Shown: positions 36,150-48,356, numbered from the stretch's first letter. The stretch is 64,000 nucleotides of DNA from Margaritifera margaritifera (GCA_029931535.1 JAQPZY010001688.1:7849001-7913000), one strand, 5' to 3'. Numbers and translations are program-made. Notes: generated by a model from the sequence alone, not told the origin.

Positions 36150-38433
36150 GTACGTCCAACACTGAACAGTAGAAACAGGGCGGCTTTGTTTGACAACACT
36201 TAAAATGCACTGATCTCCGCAGTTAATAATTATCCAGATTGTTGTGGATAAACTTGAGCCCTTTCAGTATCAGTATTGCATCTAACTAGCCTTTCCTATT
36301 AGTCAACAACTCTGAAGTTGCTATGTTTAAATTCATTTTCTTCTTATCACATTTTGTTTACAAAAATTTTTCCACAAAACTTTATTTTATTTCAAAAATA
36401 GTGTTTTCTACTGTTGATCCTGAATACTAAGCGGTAAAGAAATACACATGCAAGTTTACTGCTTGGTGTAAAGACATGATAGCTTCCCATTATGGTTCAT
36501 ATAACATATCTACTCCCCCAGGATTGAACTTGACTATTCCAACACAACCACTGGCACTAGATCTAAAGGTACCATCCAACAGGTCTCCATTTATTCTCCA
36601 CTCGGCAGATGCAATAGTATGAATTAAAAACCAGGAAGTTTTTGAAAGGTGTTAAACATATTCAAAGAGTGGTGCCTTGTTGATAGTCATTCGTATGCAT
36701 TTACATGGAAATCTAAAAATGGAAAGACCTTGGAGAAATCTGGGTCATACATGCATCAAGTAAATGAGAGAAGTAATTATTGTGAAACCTCCCAATAATG
36801 GCAGTTGATAAGATTAGATAAGAGTGGTCAGGATTAAGAGATGGTCAGATTTGTAGAGGAGAGTTTTATTTAGTAACATGGAAGGAACAGGTGTGTCAGT
36901 AGTAAGAAAGTGGCATTATTTTGTGGGTATTGATAACAGGAAGTGGTCTCATTTTAGGGGTGAGTAGAAAAGGAAGTGGCATGATCATTTTAGCGGTGGG
37001 GATAAAAGGAAGTTATCTCATTTGAAGGGTAGGAGGAAAGAAAGTGACCTCATTTTATGGGTAGGGCCAAGAAGAAGGTTTTACTTTATATAGTATAAAA
37101 ATATTTAAAATTGTTCATTTTTATATTGTAAAGTCATTTATTTAACACATTTTAACTGAGGAGAAGTTAGAAAATAGGATTTTGACATAAAGGTAAAATT
37201 GGGAAATTCTGAATTTTTTGTACACACTGTTAATTCATCACAAAAATTTACAAAGAAAAAATTCTTGAACATTTAAATAATTCAGTAGCCCAGTATCTAT
37301 ACTAGGGGGAGATTCGTTAAAAATGATCATCATCAAGACTGACATTTTTCCTGAATAGGCCCCAAAAAATGAAGTTCATTTCACCTTGCATTGGTTTCAT
37401 GACATTCCCCCACCCCATTTTGTTTCAATACATTGCTTTAATAAACATCAACTTTTGTTTCAATTCTCCCTTTAAAGAGAAAGGTAGAAAGTTAGGAAAA
37501 GAGGTTTTATGAACCATAGTCAATAATTTGATGATAATAAATGCCAGAAAAGACATTGCCATCTTTGGAATTCCTGCAGAAAATTCACCTGTGATCCTCC
37601 AAAAAAAATGAATGAAAAATTGAATGCTGTAGCCCAATCAGAAATGAATTAGGACTCGGTGGACATATAAAAGTCAAGTACTAATAAATGAATCATTTTA
37701 TTCCAATATTTCATTTTGTAACCATGAAAACCGGACATTTTTTTCTCTGCAAACTTACCAATTTACAACTGTAACCAATTTTCGAGGCTGCCGTTTTATG
37801 TTATACAACAACTGTATTGAAGAAAACAAGAAATGTTTAAATATTTTAAAAAGTTTTTATATTATTTCATCAATATTTTAATCATTTAACATAAACATAT
37901 GCAAAAACAGAAGTTCATAGTGACTATTTTGAATATAATTCAATTTTCACTTTCAGCATGCACTTCTGCCTATTTTCACCAATTTTGTTTTATTCTGGCT
38001 GAAGAGAGATAAAAGTAATTTCACCTAAATATTAGAGTCCAGCATGGGTCCTGTTCAGTTTTAGCCTGTGTTACTCTTTAGATCAGTTGCTACACTCATT
38101 ATGGTAATTTTTCTCCCAAAGTCAGTATAGTATAAAACATTAATTTTTGTAAAAGTTGTGATTGGGAATTTTCTACATTAAAATTGGGAAAACTATACAG
38201 TTTTGGGCATTGGGACTGGTGCTGAATTTTTTCAGCCCCAAAATAGGCCAAGAAAAATCCCTGAAAATTGTCAATAAATTTATAACCAGTTAAAAATAAA
38301 GAGCTGGAGTGCCTCTGATATGCAGACAGGTTTTGTTTTCATTTTCTCCACAAAATATATTTCAGTAGAAAGATCCAGGTATAAATCAAAAACAAATATC
38401 AGTATAATATTTTTGATACTTGGAGTTCAGTAT
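36150..38433. other. Intron sequence, nothing firmly recognised
   Basis: No coding signal. Around 36787-36850 there is a weak match to the left end of the element at 57261. Confidence 0.4.
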
Positions 38434-38705
38434 ACTATACTATGAAGTTCATTCAAGTTTTGATACATGGAGTTCAGTAGACTCGTTCAAGTTGTGATAC
38501 TTGGAGTTCAGTAAACTATGAATTTGGTTCAGGTTTTGATACATGGACTGCAGTATACTATGAAGTTGGTTCAAGTTTTGATACATGAAGTTCAGTATAT
38601 TATGAAGTTGGTTCAAGTTTTGATACATGGAGTTCAGTATATTATGAAGTTGGTTCAGGTTTTGATACATGGACTTCAGTATACTATGAAGTTGGTTCAA
38701 GAACT
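38434..38705. repeat. 42-bp minisatellite, about six copies
   Basis: The unit contains AGTTGGTTCAAGTTTTGATA and CATGGAGTTCAGTAT. Because 42 is a multiple of three, both strands show artificial open frames with a 14-residue period. Confidence 0.85.
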
Positions 38706-38935
38706 ATAAAGTGAAAAACTTAACAAAATTTTCCTTGTGAGATTCATCACTTTTAACAAATCTCCAAGTAAATAACACAACACTAATTTGTTTTTGAATT
38801 AAACATAATTTGTATCAGATGAAAAGAACAGTGAGACCATCACATCAGCAATGAAAAATTAGCCATATAAGAAGGGTGGCATCTGGTGAGGGAGTCAAAA
38901 TGGTTAATATGCACTACCATGTTGCAGGTTAATGT

Positions 38936-38991
38936 GGCCTATCATCATAGAGGGACATCTGGCATTTTGAGAGGGGGACTACTGTACAATT
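38936..38991. mobile_element. Terminal remnant of a TIR element
   Basis: GAGAGGGGGACTACTGTA resembles the right end AAGAGGGGGACCACTGTA of the element at 57261-59287. The rest of the element is uncertain. Confidence 0.3.
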
Positions 38992-39084
38992 ATTTCTGAC
39001 AGTTTATGCAGAGGACTTGTTCAGGTCCAGTGAGTTGTATTGAGTGGTCTAGGAGTTAAACGAAATCAGAGTACTAGGAGTCTC

Positions 39085-39349
39085 AAACTGACCATGAATG
39101 GGGTGAAAACTACTCTAGGAATTTTCAACACTTGGAGAACTTCTGATCCCACAGATGCAAAGTGATGTTAGCGTAATGTAATCTGGCAGGTGTAATGTAA
39201 TCGAGCAGGTGGTGAAAACTAGAGAACTAGGAGAAAACCAATAACTCTTGATGGGCAACCATTTACTCTTGCATATGTCATAACCCTGGATTGTACCTGG
39301 GTTTGCAGTGGAGCAAAGCAAGTATGTTAACCACTGTGCCATCCATGCC
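39085..39349 (-). mobile_element. tRNA-derived SINE, copy 1
   Basis: On the minus strand the head reads GGCATGGATGGCACAGTGGT, with an A-box-like TGGCACAGTGG (39341-39331). A degenerate B box GGTACAATCC (39297-39288) sits at tRNA-like spacing. A body of unrelated sequence with a duplicated GTAATGTAATC block follows. The B box lacks the usual GTTCGA, so it is an old copy. Confidence 0.55.
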
Positions 39350-39569
39350 TCAATGTTTATTTGGTGTCTGATGGTACTTCACCCACCACCTATGTCTTGG
39401 AGAATACACTTTGGGCTCATTAGTCAGACTTTGTATAGGGTAACTGTGGCAATATATCTGCATGTTAGGTTGAAGCAATTTACATACAATTCATTCAAAT
39501 AAGATGAGTTTATCCAAATATTTAGTTTATTGGGTGTTTTTCATGGGAACAAGTCAAGTTGGATTGTTG

Positions 39570-39675
39570 AGACATGACTCCATTTTTGATAGGTTCAAAG
39601 AAATCTATCAAAGTATCAAATAGATTTGATACTTTGATAGATTTCTTTGAACCTGTCAAAAATGGAGTCATGTCT
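39570..39675. repeat. Near-perfect 106-bp palindrome
   Basis: The left arm AGACATGACTCCATTTTTGA and onward is matched by the right arm ending TCAAAAATGGAGTCATGTCT. The ~53-bp arms have essentially one mismatch (GATAGG versus GACAGG) and almost no loop. Confidence 0.9.
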
Positions 39676-39829
39676 CTATAATTTTTTTATACCAGTAATG
39701 TATTGTATGAAATTTATTACACTACTCATCGTCTTGAGCAACATCATGTTTCCTATTTATTACCTTACCAGTCCATCAGGCTAAGTAAACATATGGTATG
39801 GCACTGTGTCCTTCAACATTTGCTTGTTA

Positions 39830-40920
39830 CCATTCTGGATGCCATGTATTTGATCTGATTTTGAATGTATCATCAAGATCTCAGAAAAATTTGATAATGA
39901 GAAAGATCCTCACATATTAATGAGGTAATGGTTGGCAGAGCTTGTTTTCACTCTGGAGGCCGTATTTCTGATATGATTTTGATCAGACATAAAATATATG
40001 CTTATATCATCAAGATCTCTGACAAGTTCAGTAATGAGTGAGATCCACTCATATTAATGTGATCTTGCATCTAATTGGCTTAGCTTATTACTATATTTCT
40101 GATCTGACTTTGATTAAACTTGGAATATATGCTTATATCATCAAGATCTTGGATAAGGTCAGTGAGTGAGATATTAATGAAGTGATCTTGCATCTGTTTG
40201 CCTGATCTTATTAACATTCTGGAAGTCGTATTTCTAATCCGATTTTAATTAAACTTAGAATATGGGCTTGTATTAGATAATGAGCAAGACCCATGCATAT
40301 TAATGAGGCATTCTTGCATCTCATTGTCTGAACTTGCTGCCACACTGGAGGCCATATTTCTGATCTGATTTTGATCGAACTTGGGAATCATACTTGTATC
40401 ATGAAGATCTCAGAAATGTTCGATAATAAGTGGATCTACATATATTAATGAGGTGATCTTGCATATGATTGGTTGATCTTGTTTGCTATTCTGGAAGCCA
40501 TACTTCTGATCCAGTATTAATCAAACTTGGAATATGGGCTTATATCATTAGACACTTGGATGAGTGTTAATAAGCGAGATTCGCACATTAAAGAGATAAT
40601 CTTGCATCAGATTTACTGGACTTTGTTACTCTTGAGGTCATATTTCTTGAGGTCATATTTCTTGAGGTCATATTTCTGATAAGATTTTGATTAAAATATG
40701 ATCAAGATCTCATATGAGTTCAATAATTAGCAAGATCCAAGCATATTAATGAGGTGATCTTACATCTGATTGGCTCAACTTGTTACCACTGTGGAAACTG
40801 TTTTTAATCCAATTTTGAGTAAACTTTGTAAATGGAATTAAATCATCAAGATGTCCAATGATTTTTATTATCAACAAGATCTGCACATATTAATGAAATT
40901 CAGCAGAGTTTGAAATGGTT
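39830..40920. repeat. ~145-bp degenerate tandem repeat, about seven copies
   Basis: Each unit carries CCATATTTCTGATCTGATTT, CTTATATCATCAAGATCT, CAAGATCC, ACATATTAATGAGGTGATC and TTGCATCTGATTGGC. The family differs from the pearl-like arrays, though the unit length is similar. Confidence 0.8.
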
Positions 40921-42519
40921 ATAAAATCATACACAATGTAATCAGGTTTTTATCTTCTTCAAAATACCCATCTTCTTTCTAATGGAAAGCAAGGGAAGTA
41001 ATGCTTGATATTATTCGGAATCACAGGTTTGGATTTCACAGAATTCTATCCCTTGCAGAAAAATTATGCAAACCAAAATTAAAATTAAAATAAAAAAATT
41101 AAAAATGTTTAAAACAAGATATGTACATTCCAATAGAACAATCTTTAAAAATTAGCAAAATAGTACACCTTAGAGATTATAATGAATAATTTATAATTTT
41201 TAACTGTAGAAAAAGTATAAAATATAAATCTTGTTAGAGAAAATGTACAGTTGTAGGCTTGCATAAACTATGTGCTGTGTTGTAATTTAAAGACCAGATA
41301 AACTCTCTAAACAATTATAGATATTTGTTTGCAAGTAACTGTATTTTTTATATTAATTTTGCTCCAATAAGAACATTTTCTTATGAAAAAAAACTCCATG
41401 TTTATAAATTTATTTGCAGAGAATTATTTCTAAAATAATTGCCACATTTGAAATTTTTATAAATTTTGAAACAAGTTTGATATGTTTAACTGTTGCTAAT
41501 GTTACCATCTTAAAGTGCCTGAAAAATTTGCCCTATTTTTGTTATCATGTGTATTGTGCATTATTTTATTGCATTTCATATCAGTGCCATTACTCCAAAT
41601 TGTTTTGAAATAATTTTTTTTTATTGTTAGGTTTTAATTAAAATAAATACCCTATTGCTATTCTCTCAAAACAATTCAAAATATTTGAATATCAAGAATA
41701 AAGAAACACATGGCCATACAAAATAAATAAAGTGGTGAATTATAATTTCAGTTTGTGTTGATGACTTAAGTTATGAGCAAGATAGTATGCATACTAATTA
41801 TGGCTTTATCTTTGGAAAGAATTTATCAGACTAGTAAAATCAACTTGATAAAAAGTCTGCTTAGTGAAATGGCCAACTGTTACGTGAGCGATATCAAGCC
41901 CATGTGTTACTCTTGTTATTACTATAAAGCATGTGTAACATAGCTATTATAAAAATTAACTCGGTAACATACTCCTATATTCTGTATTGGATGTGATATA
42001 ACTAGCTAACTTAGTTTCTCAGCAATTATCCTTGAAAATAAATGAGTGTAAGTATTAGTAAAATGAGAATTGCTTCTGTCAAGCAAGTGTAGGATACACA
42101 GCATGCACAGATACTAAAATGAGATGCATGTCATGTAAATAAATCGATATATTTCATCAGGATTTAAGTTCTGAGTAAGGTAAGATGTATGATTATATAT
42201 TTTAAAGATGATTATTTCATCTAAATGCAAAGTATACATCTTTTTAGAAAAAAAAATTTCAATTTAGTACTGTTAGACTCCCTCCATCACGTTTGGAATA
42301 AGGGAAGTAACTGTTGCATATTTTGATGAACTTGTCATATATGGGAGTTACCTCCCATATATCATGTGCATATGTAAAAGTAGACCAGAATGTTTCCATC
42401 AGAAATAAGATAGCCATATGTTGGACCTATTGTTATGGAATTATATACATCATAAAAGAACTGCATTTACAAGTTTTAAAAAAATTAACAAGTGTATCTT
42501 CTGTATACCTTTTGAGTGA
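40921..42519. other. Intron sequence, nothing recognised
   Basis: AT-rich, no supported feature. Confidence 0.4.
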
Positions 42520-42731
42520 TACCATATATACTTGCATATAAGATAGTTCTAACTGCAAGCAACATAGACCCTGATCTGCCATTGTATAATGCATTAGCAG
42601 ATCAGGGTCTGTGTCGTTTGTTGTACTGATTAGGCCTAAATAACTGTGTTCACCCAGTTCTACCAGCACATTATGCGTTGGCGGGTCTGAATCTATGCTG
42701 TTTGCAGTTGGATCAGCAAGTACATATGGTA
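42520..42731. mobile_element. ~210-bp pogo-type MITE, copy 3
   Basis: It starts TACCATATATACTTG and ends AAGTACATATGGTA, with the internal AGACCCTGATCTGCCATTG and its inverted partner. Same family as copies 1 and 2. Confidence 0.75.
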
Positions 42732-42881
42732 CATGGATGGCTTCTTTGAAGGTTATACACCATATGATCAGTATATCATATTAATTTCACAAAAACTTTT
42801 AAATGTTGTCAGAAATTGAGATAAATTTTTTCATACCAATTTTTTTATGAAGGAAAAAATAATTTTAAATTATTTTTACAG

Positions 42882-42928
42882 ATGTTCTGGAAGAGGGTGG
42901 TGTCTTGCCAGATTTCTACAAAGAAAAG
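42882..42928 (+). CDS. NT5C3A: NT5C3 small exon, start of cap region
   Basis: The acceptor TATTTTTACAG precedes 47 bp that enter in phase 1 and leave in phase 0. With the last base of the previous exon it reads NVLEEGGVLPDFYKEK. That fits the variable segment after TCHN in the family ('N.I....LV..E.RKKL'). The donor AAG|GTCTCT runs directly into a CT microsatellite. It is the only candidate found that restores frame between the motif I exon and the exon at 54252. Confidence 0.75.
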
Positions 42929-42951
42929 GTCTCTCTCTCTCTCTCTCTCAG
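42929..42951. repeat. (CT)n tract at the splice donor
   Basis: G followed by a pure TC/CT run ending in CAG. The run forms the intron's first bases and also creates an acceptor-like pyrimidine tract plus AG 23 bp downstream of the donor. Confidence 0.9.
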
Positions 42952-42997
42952 AATTAACTCCATACTGTTGTCATCGAATATTTATATATTTAATAGT

Positions 42998-43570
42998 TGA
43001 CCTGGCCATGAGGACGAGTGAGCTTATGATATCATCCTTCATCTGTCATCCATCGTCTGTTCACAATTGCTATTTATATTTTCTTCTCATAAACTGCTCA
43101 AAAAATTTAACCAAATTTTTACAGAAAGCAACCTGTCATGAAGCTCTTTCAAAATTTGTTCAAATGATGCCAATAGGCCATGAATTATTGCCTGCCATTA
43201 CTAAAAATAGAGGAAAAAAAACTTCAAACAACTTTTTCTTGAGAACCACTCAACAAAATTTGACAGAAAGCATCCTGACATAGATGGCTTGCAGGTTTAT
43301 ACTAATGATACCAATCTGCCATCAGATATGGCCACCAGTACTAATAATAATCTTGAAACAACTTCTTTAAAAAAAAAAAATTCGACAGAATATAGCAAAA
43401 TTTGACAGAAAGCACCTTGTCATGAAGGTTTTTAATTTTATATAAATGATGCCAATGCACCTTCAAATATGGCTGCTGCTTGTAAAAATAGAAAACTTTC
43501 AATTTCATCTAAAAAGCACTTAATAGAATTTCACTAAATTTACTAGCTTGAAGGCCATTCATATTCATAG
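42998..43570. repeat. Pearl-like element, ~150-bp units, second family
   Basis: The head GACCTGGCCATGAGGACGAG is followed by TGAGCTTATG and CATCCATCGTCTG. Three to four units follow, with AACAGAATTTGACCAAATTT-like, GACAGAAAGCATCCTG, GATGCCAAT and AAATATGGC boxes. The same family recurs at 62153-62760. Confidence 0.6.
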
Positions 43571-43682
43571 ACATGATGCCATTGGACAGGTCAGCAATCT
43601 CATGTCCACTTGGCCCTGTTGTTGAACAAGATCTGTCCATTCTTCTCTTGACTAATGGAATGCCTAGTGTTCTTGAGATTCA

Positions 43683-44271
43683 TTTACTGTATGTGTTCTG
43701 CCTTACACTGGTTTACTGTATGTGTTCTGCCTTATACTGGTTTACTGTGAGTATTCTCTCTTACACTGGTTTACTGTATTTGTTCTGCCTTTCACTGGTT
43801 TACTGTATGTGTTCTGCCTTACACTGGTTTACTGTATGTGTTCTGCTTTACTGTATGTGTTCTGTCTTACACTGCTTTACTGTATGTGTTCTGTCTTACA
43901 CTGGTTTACTGTATGTGTTCTGCCTTACACTGGTTTACTGGATGTGTTCTGCCTTACACTGGTTTACTGTATGTGTTCTGCCTTACACTGGTTTACTGTA
44001 TGTGTTCTGCATTACACTGGTTTACTGTATGTGTTCTGTCTTACACTGGTTTACTGTATGTGTTCTGCCTTACACTGGTTTACTGTATGTGTTCTGCCTT
44101 ACACTGGTTTACTGTATGTGTTCTGCATTACACTGGTTTACTGTATGTGTTCTGTCTTACACTGGTTTACTGTATGTGTTCTGCATTACACTGGTTTACT
44201 GTACGTGTTCTGTCTTACACTGGTTTACTGTATGTGTTCTGCCTTATACTGGTTTACTGTATGTGTTCTGG
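43683..44271. repeat. 29-bp minisatellite, about 20 copies
   Basis: The unit is TTTACTGTATGTGTTCTGCC plus TTACACTGG. Copies start at 43683, 43712 and so on; one copy is shortened (about 43853). The unit lacks stop codons in all three plus frames and 29 is not a multiple of three. Three long overlapping open frames therefore result; none is a gene. Confidence 0.95.
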
Positions 44272-45240
44272 TGCCTATTAAAGGGAAGATTGTCAGGTAA
44301 ATCACCTATTCATCCTTCACAGTATCCTTAATTGTAGATGCATGGTTAACTTAACCTTGCTGTATCATTGTACTTAATAGTTATATACTGTCTCTCATTC
44401 TTAACCTATATACATGTAGCATAAGGTTGTGTGTGATTTTTTTAAAACCTGGAATATTATAGATAATCAATTAAATATTTGTTAAAAAGTAAAGAATCAG
44501 AAGAGTTTGAAGTGGGAACAGTTATGGTGGCTAAATTATAGTCTCATCAGATACATTGCTATTAAGGAATGTTCAAAGTTTTTCAGGATTGTATATAACT
44601 TGCATATACGTCACACAGTTACATTTCTCTGTTGAATACATTACCCAATCAAATTAACATTACAAATAAAATTCCACTGCCTTTCGAATCCAGCCTTCTC
44701 AGAAAGATGAAAACATTTGTCTTTCCCATCTCTATACAATGTTGAGTATAAAAATAGTATCTATGGGAACTATCTCTTTCAAGGTACTGTTATAATTTTA
44801 TAATTACCTTCCCTTGTCAATGCTAGGTGGCTGCCTGTATACTGGATGCTCCTCAGTTTAAGCTTTCACTCAATACAGCCAACATCATATCAGCAAACCT
44901 CTCAAAATCTTCGATTTCTTTGGAAATAACCATCCATCTGTAAAGTGGATATTGTTTTATTTATATATACTTGCTTCAATCATTGGTAACTTTAATGTTT
45001 TGTTTTTCTTCAGTAATTTTGCATATTTTTTCCACCATTGCTGACTTAGTCATCTTCCATAACTTTTTATGTTTGCTGTTTGCATTATACTGTAATAATA
45101 ATGTTTATATAAATATATATATTGGGCACTGTTCAGTCTCTTTACTTTTTTGTAAGTTACAGCTTTGGTGCTTTATTTGTTTGCAGTTTGCACCTTTTTT
45201 TGTTGTTCATTGTATTACTTAGTCATTTTTAATTGTTGCT
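44272..45240. other. Intron sequence, nothing recognised
   Basis: No supported feature. Confidence 0.4.
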
Positions 45241-45248
45241 ACAGTTGT

Positions 45249-45768
45249 GACTAGATGCACCAAGTGTAGAAAGTTCAAGGTCTCAGAAGGACACTCATGA
45301 GATGTCCCTTGGGTATATTAAATGCACTTGGTCTAAACACTGCAGTGTCTGCATAAGTTGGTCAAAAAGGACCTGGTCCATGGTTCTGCAGAAACAATTG
45401 AAAAGAAGAAAAAACACTTGAGATTGAAGTCTTTTGATGTTGAAGTTCTGAGCCTTCATCCCAACATTGAATCAGTTGCGACCATAGTGGGGGATGTCCC
45501 TGTTACCCTTCCCCTTCCAAAGATTTCTCATACTTTGCTGTCAGCAACCATCAATTCCAGACAACTAGAGCAGAAAGAATGGGATACTGTGGATTTGAAT
45601 GTATTGCCACCTTATTTGCTGCATGAATCTCAGTTAAGAAGACTGGTCCAAAAGAACACATTGCAGATGTTGGCTTCAGGGAATTGTTTTTCTCATGTGT
45701 CATGCAGCCTTTTCAACTACCGACATGGTTGTAATGGGAGAACTTGTTCCATCTTTTCTATGGCCTAG
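45249..45768 (+). pseudogene. DIRS gag-like protein fragment
   Basis: The first part reads RCTKCRKFKVSEGHS and, after a frameshift, IKCTWSKHCSVCISW. This is a C-x2-C ... H ... C ... H-C-x2-C cluster like the zinc-binding start of DIRS gags. A 136-codon open stretch (45358-45768) follows, lysine-rich at the start, with HLRLKSFDVEVLSL and EKEW-like polar segments but no known domain. The gag label is inferred from the cysteine cluster and the recombinase downstream. Confidence 0.5.
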
Positions 45769-45814
45769 TAGGCATAGCATAACTGGTGCAATGATACAGC
45801 ATCACTTCCACAAC

Positions 45815-47935
45815 TGACTAATTTCTTTTTCTGGCTCATCGAGGAGAAGAAATTAGCATCAATTATGATAAAAGGCTACTGCTTTATGATTTCTGACACC
45901 TTCAGACATCATTTGTGGATATATACCATGACAAGGATCTTTCTGACATGTTGGCCAACTTTGATCTGGACCGGTCCCAGACACTTGTATTGTCCCTAAA
46001 TGGATTCTCTCATGGATTCTTATGTAATGCCATAACTGTGCTACAAGAATTTGGGTATGCCTATCAAATACCAGACTGCATAGAATAAATACTCAAATGA
46101 TTTGTTTGTAAATTGCATTAATTATGATAATAGATGAACATGCAGTTACTGAATTTCGATACAGCTACAGAGACATACACATTTAAGATTTCATGCCAGA
46201 TTTAATATAAAACCAGGTGACCACGGGAAACAATGGGGATCTTCCATAGAGAATGTGCAAAAGAGACTCAGAGATATGTGCAACTTCTCTACCTCTCAGA
46301 GTAGATAAAAAACATTTCAAATGATCTATAGTCATTAAAAATTAAAGTACTGAAGTTTAGGGCTTGTGTTGCTTAGGTCAGGTCAATGGATTAGGTGAAG
46401 GCAAATTGTTAACCCTATGGTGCTGAAGTTGGAGAGTACCATAGAGTGAAAAACAATCAGAACTAAGGTGATATATGAATTTCTGAAAGAACAATTTATG
46501 TTTCCCAGAATTATCTAAACTGTTATGAAACTCATTTGTCTTCTCTAGATAAGATGACCTTGGTGATAATTCACTGAAGGTGAAATCATTTAAAACAGTA
46601 TGATAGCAGACATCTCCTCATGAATGATAAAAAAGTTTTGCAATTCCCCACATGTCAAGCAAGCATGTAAAATTTAAATAGCAACTAACCATTGCAACTT
46701 TACTACATAGATCTAACATGGCTTGAGACATTTTAACTTTGGAAATAGAGAAATGTAACACAAATGCGGGACAATATAACAGCAAAGCTCACTAAATTTA
46801 TGTTGTACTATTTATAGGAAAAGGTCATGTGTAGCCAATCAGATGGTATGCACTTGCTGTCCAAAAGGGTGCAAATGACAGACTAGTGTATATTGGCGGT
46901 GAGTGCATGAGAAAATAATGTAATTATGGAATAAATTGACAATGTCCTGGCTAAATTATACATGGTAAGTTCATCAGACTTTTACAACTGACAATAAAAA
47001 ATAAGCATAAAATAATGCATCTGTCAGCAACATAGGGCCAAAAGATCATGCGACTTTAAGTCTCCAAACACAATGCAAGTAACAAAGCAGGCCACTTGCA
47101 AAAACACCAAACAATACGTCCTATTTAAGTACATTTTACATATTACCATGCATAAAATGCATTTTACATCTAGGAAACAATCCATAATAATAAAATAAAT
47201 CAACTTAATGGGTAGTGGAGGTAATGTTCATTACAACAAAGTTTGAGTCTTTTACCAGAACTTTGCAGAAGCTGCTATCATAAAAGACATGCTTTCTGGT
47301 TGCCTTGGCTTCAGCTTTCAGGGTGAGTGAATTGCATACAGTTCGGTTGACCCGAACTATCTACAGTTCTGCTTAGATGGTTTGTTGGTTCAAATGATGC
47401 AACCAGTATATATAGCCAAGAACCAGTTGCCATTCATGGGTAATCAGAATGTGATCATTATCTCCCTCTCCTCGCTAGATCCTTTGAGAGAGGTGAGATC
47501 CAAAGACACAGTTTGTGCTTTCAAGTGCTAACTTAAATGCAAAGAAAGCATTCATTGGGGCTGGCAAATACTTTTCCTCCTGGTGAAAGAAGAAAAGCAA
47601 GACATGACTTTGGCCAAACTTTGGCCTTTTGGTTTAAGTGGACGATTTGCTCAGCATATTCAGAGATTTCACAGAATAATCAGATAGACCTTGTGAAAAT
47701 ATCAGCTCATAAGATTAGAACCATTCATGCAAGCCTCACATTCCAACAACTGTTTGATTCAGGGCATTATTGAGGCTGTCAGCTGGCATGCACAGTTGAC
47801 GTTATTTTGATTGTATCTTCATGAGTCAGCCTCTCAGAAAAGGGAACTGAATCAAGTGGGTCTGATGATGGTTGCCCAGATGTCCCCATCCCCCAGACCT
47901 TGTTAAGGCCAGCATAACCTCATTACAGGCAATGG
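45815..47935 (+). pseudogene. DIRS tyrosine recombinase, interrupted
   Basis: The N-terminal SAM-like part: TNFFFWLIEEKKLASIMIKG then YCFMISDTFRH, and after a frameshift KDLSDMLANFDLDRSQTLVL. After a ~1.2-kb interruption the catalytic part resumes near 47290: LASAFRVSELHTVRLTR carries the first catalytic arginine (box I), and PVYIAKNQLPFMGNQNVI follows. KISAHKIRTIHAS holds the H-x-x-R of box II, then VSWHAQLTLF and the expected tyrosine in LYL. The pieces need several frame changes and contain stops. Confidence 0.7.
46040..47235. other. Unidentified sequence splitting the recombinase
   Basis: About 1.2 kb of AT-rich DNA between the two halves of the copy B recombinase. No terminal repeats or coding signal were recognised. 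Confidence 0.45.
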
Positions 47936-48250
47936 TTTGAAGCTTTCACTGGATTAACTTAGAATTGTTTCTTCATACTCTTAATCTAAAGGCTTCACAA
48001 TAATCATGTGTTGCTAGTAATTATTCCTTGGTTGTGCTGTCTCTTACTAGAAAAGTGGTTTTATCCTTTACATGAGGGCCCATGCCATAACATCCCCTAA
48101 ATTGTGACCTAGGTAGAGGTTGGATGTTCGTGCATTACCTCCACCTTGGACCTATTTTCCAAACATTAATGTGATGGGGTTATATATTCCACAGAGACCT
48201 GTACAGAAATAACTTATATAGGTAACTTATATGGTAACTTATATTCATTA

Positions 48251-48356
48251 TAAGTGACATTTAGGTGAAGGATTAGGATTTTATAAGTGACATTTAGGTG
48301 AAGGATTAGGATTTTATAAGTGACATTTAGGTGAAGGATTAGGATTTTATAAGTAA
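48251..48356. repeat. 33-bp tandem repeat, three copies
   Basis: TAAGTGACATTTAGGTGAAG recurs at 48251, 48284 and 48317, each followed by GATTAGGATTTTA. Confidence 0.9.

Larger units (their letters stand above)
45245..47935 (+). mobile_element. DIRS-type retrotransposon copy B (gag-like plus recombinase)
   Basis: A gag-like region with zinc-binding cysteines is followed almost directly by a tyrosine recombinase, so RT and RNase H are deleted. The recombinase is itself split by about 1.2 kb of unidentified sequence. The exact element ends were not defined. Confidence 0.65.

Noticed and set aside
38449..38709. Facing open frames with 14-residue repeats
   Set aside because: They are products of the 42-bp minisatellite.
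36787..38991. Possible full second copy of the TIR element at 57261-59287
   Set aside because: Only the right end matches clearly. The left-end similarity is too weak without an alignment.
39288..39341. Possible functional tRNA gene (A and B boxes)
   Set aside because: The B box is degenerate, no cloverleaf closes and a SINE-like body follows. The same holds for 54087-54152.
42882..43283. 133-codon open frame starting at the small exon
   Set aside because: Only the first 47 bp fit the nucleotidase. The rest is a CT tract and pearl-like repeat after a plausible donor.
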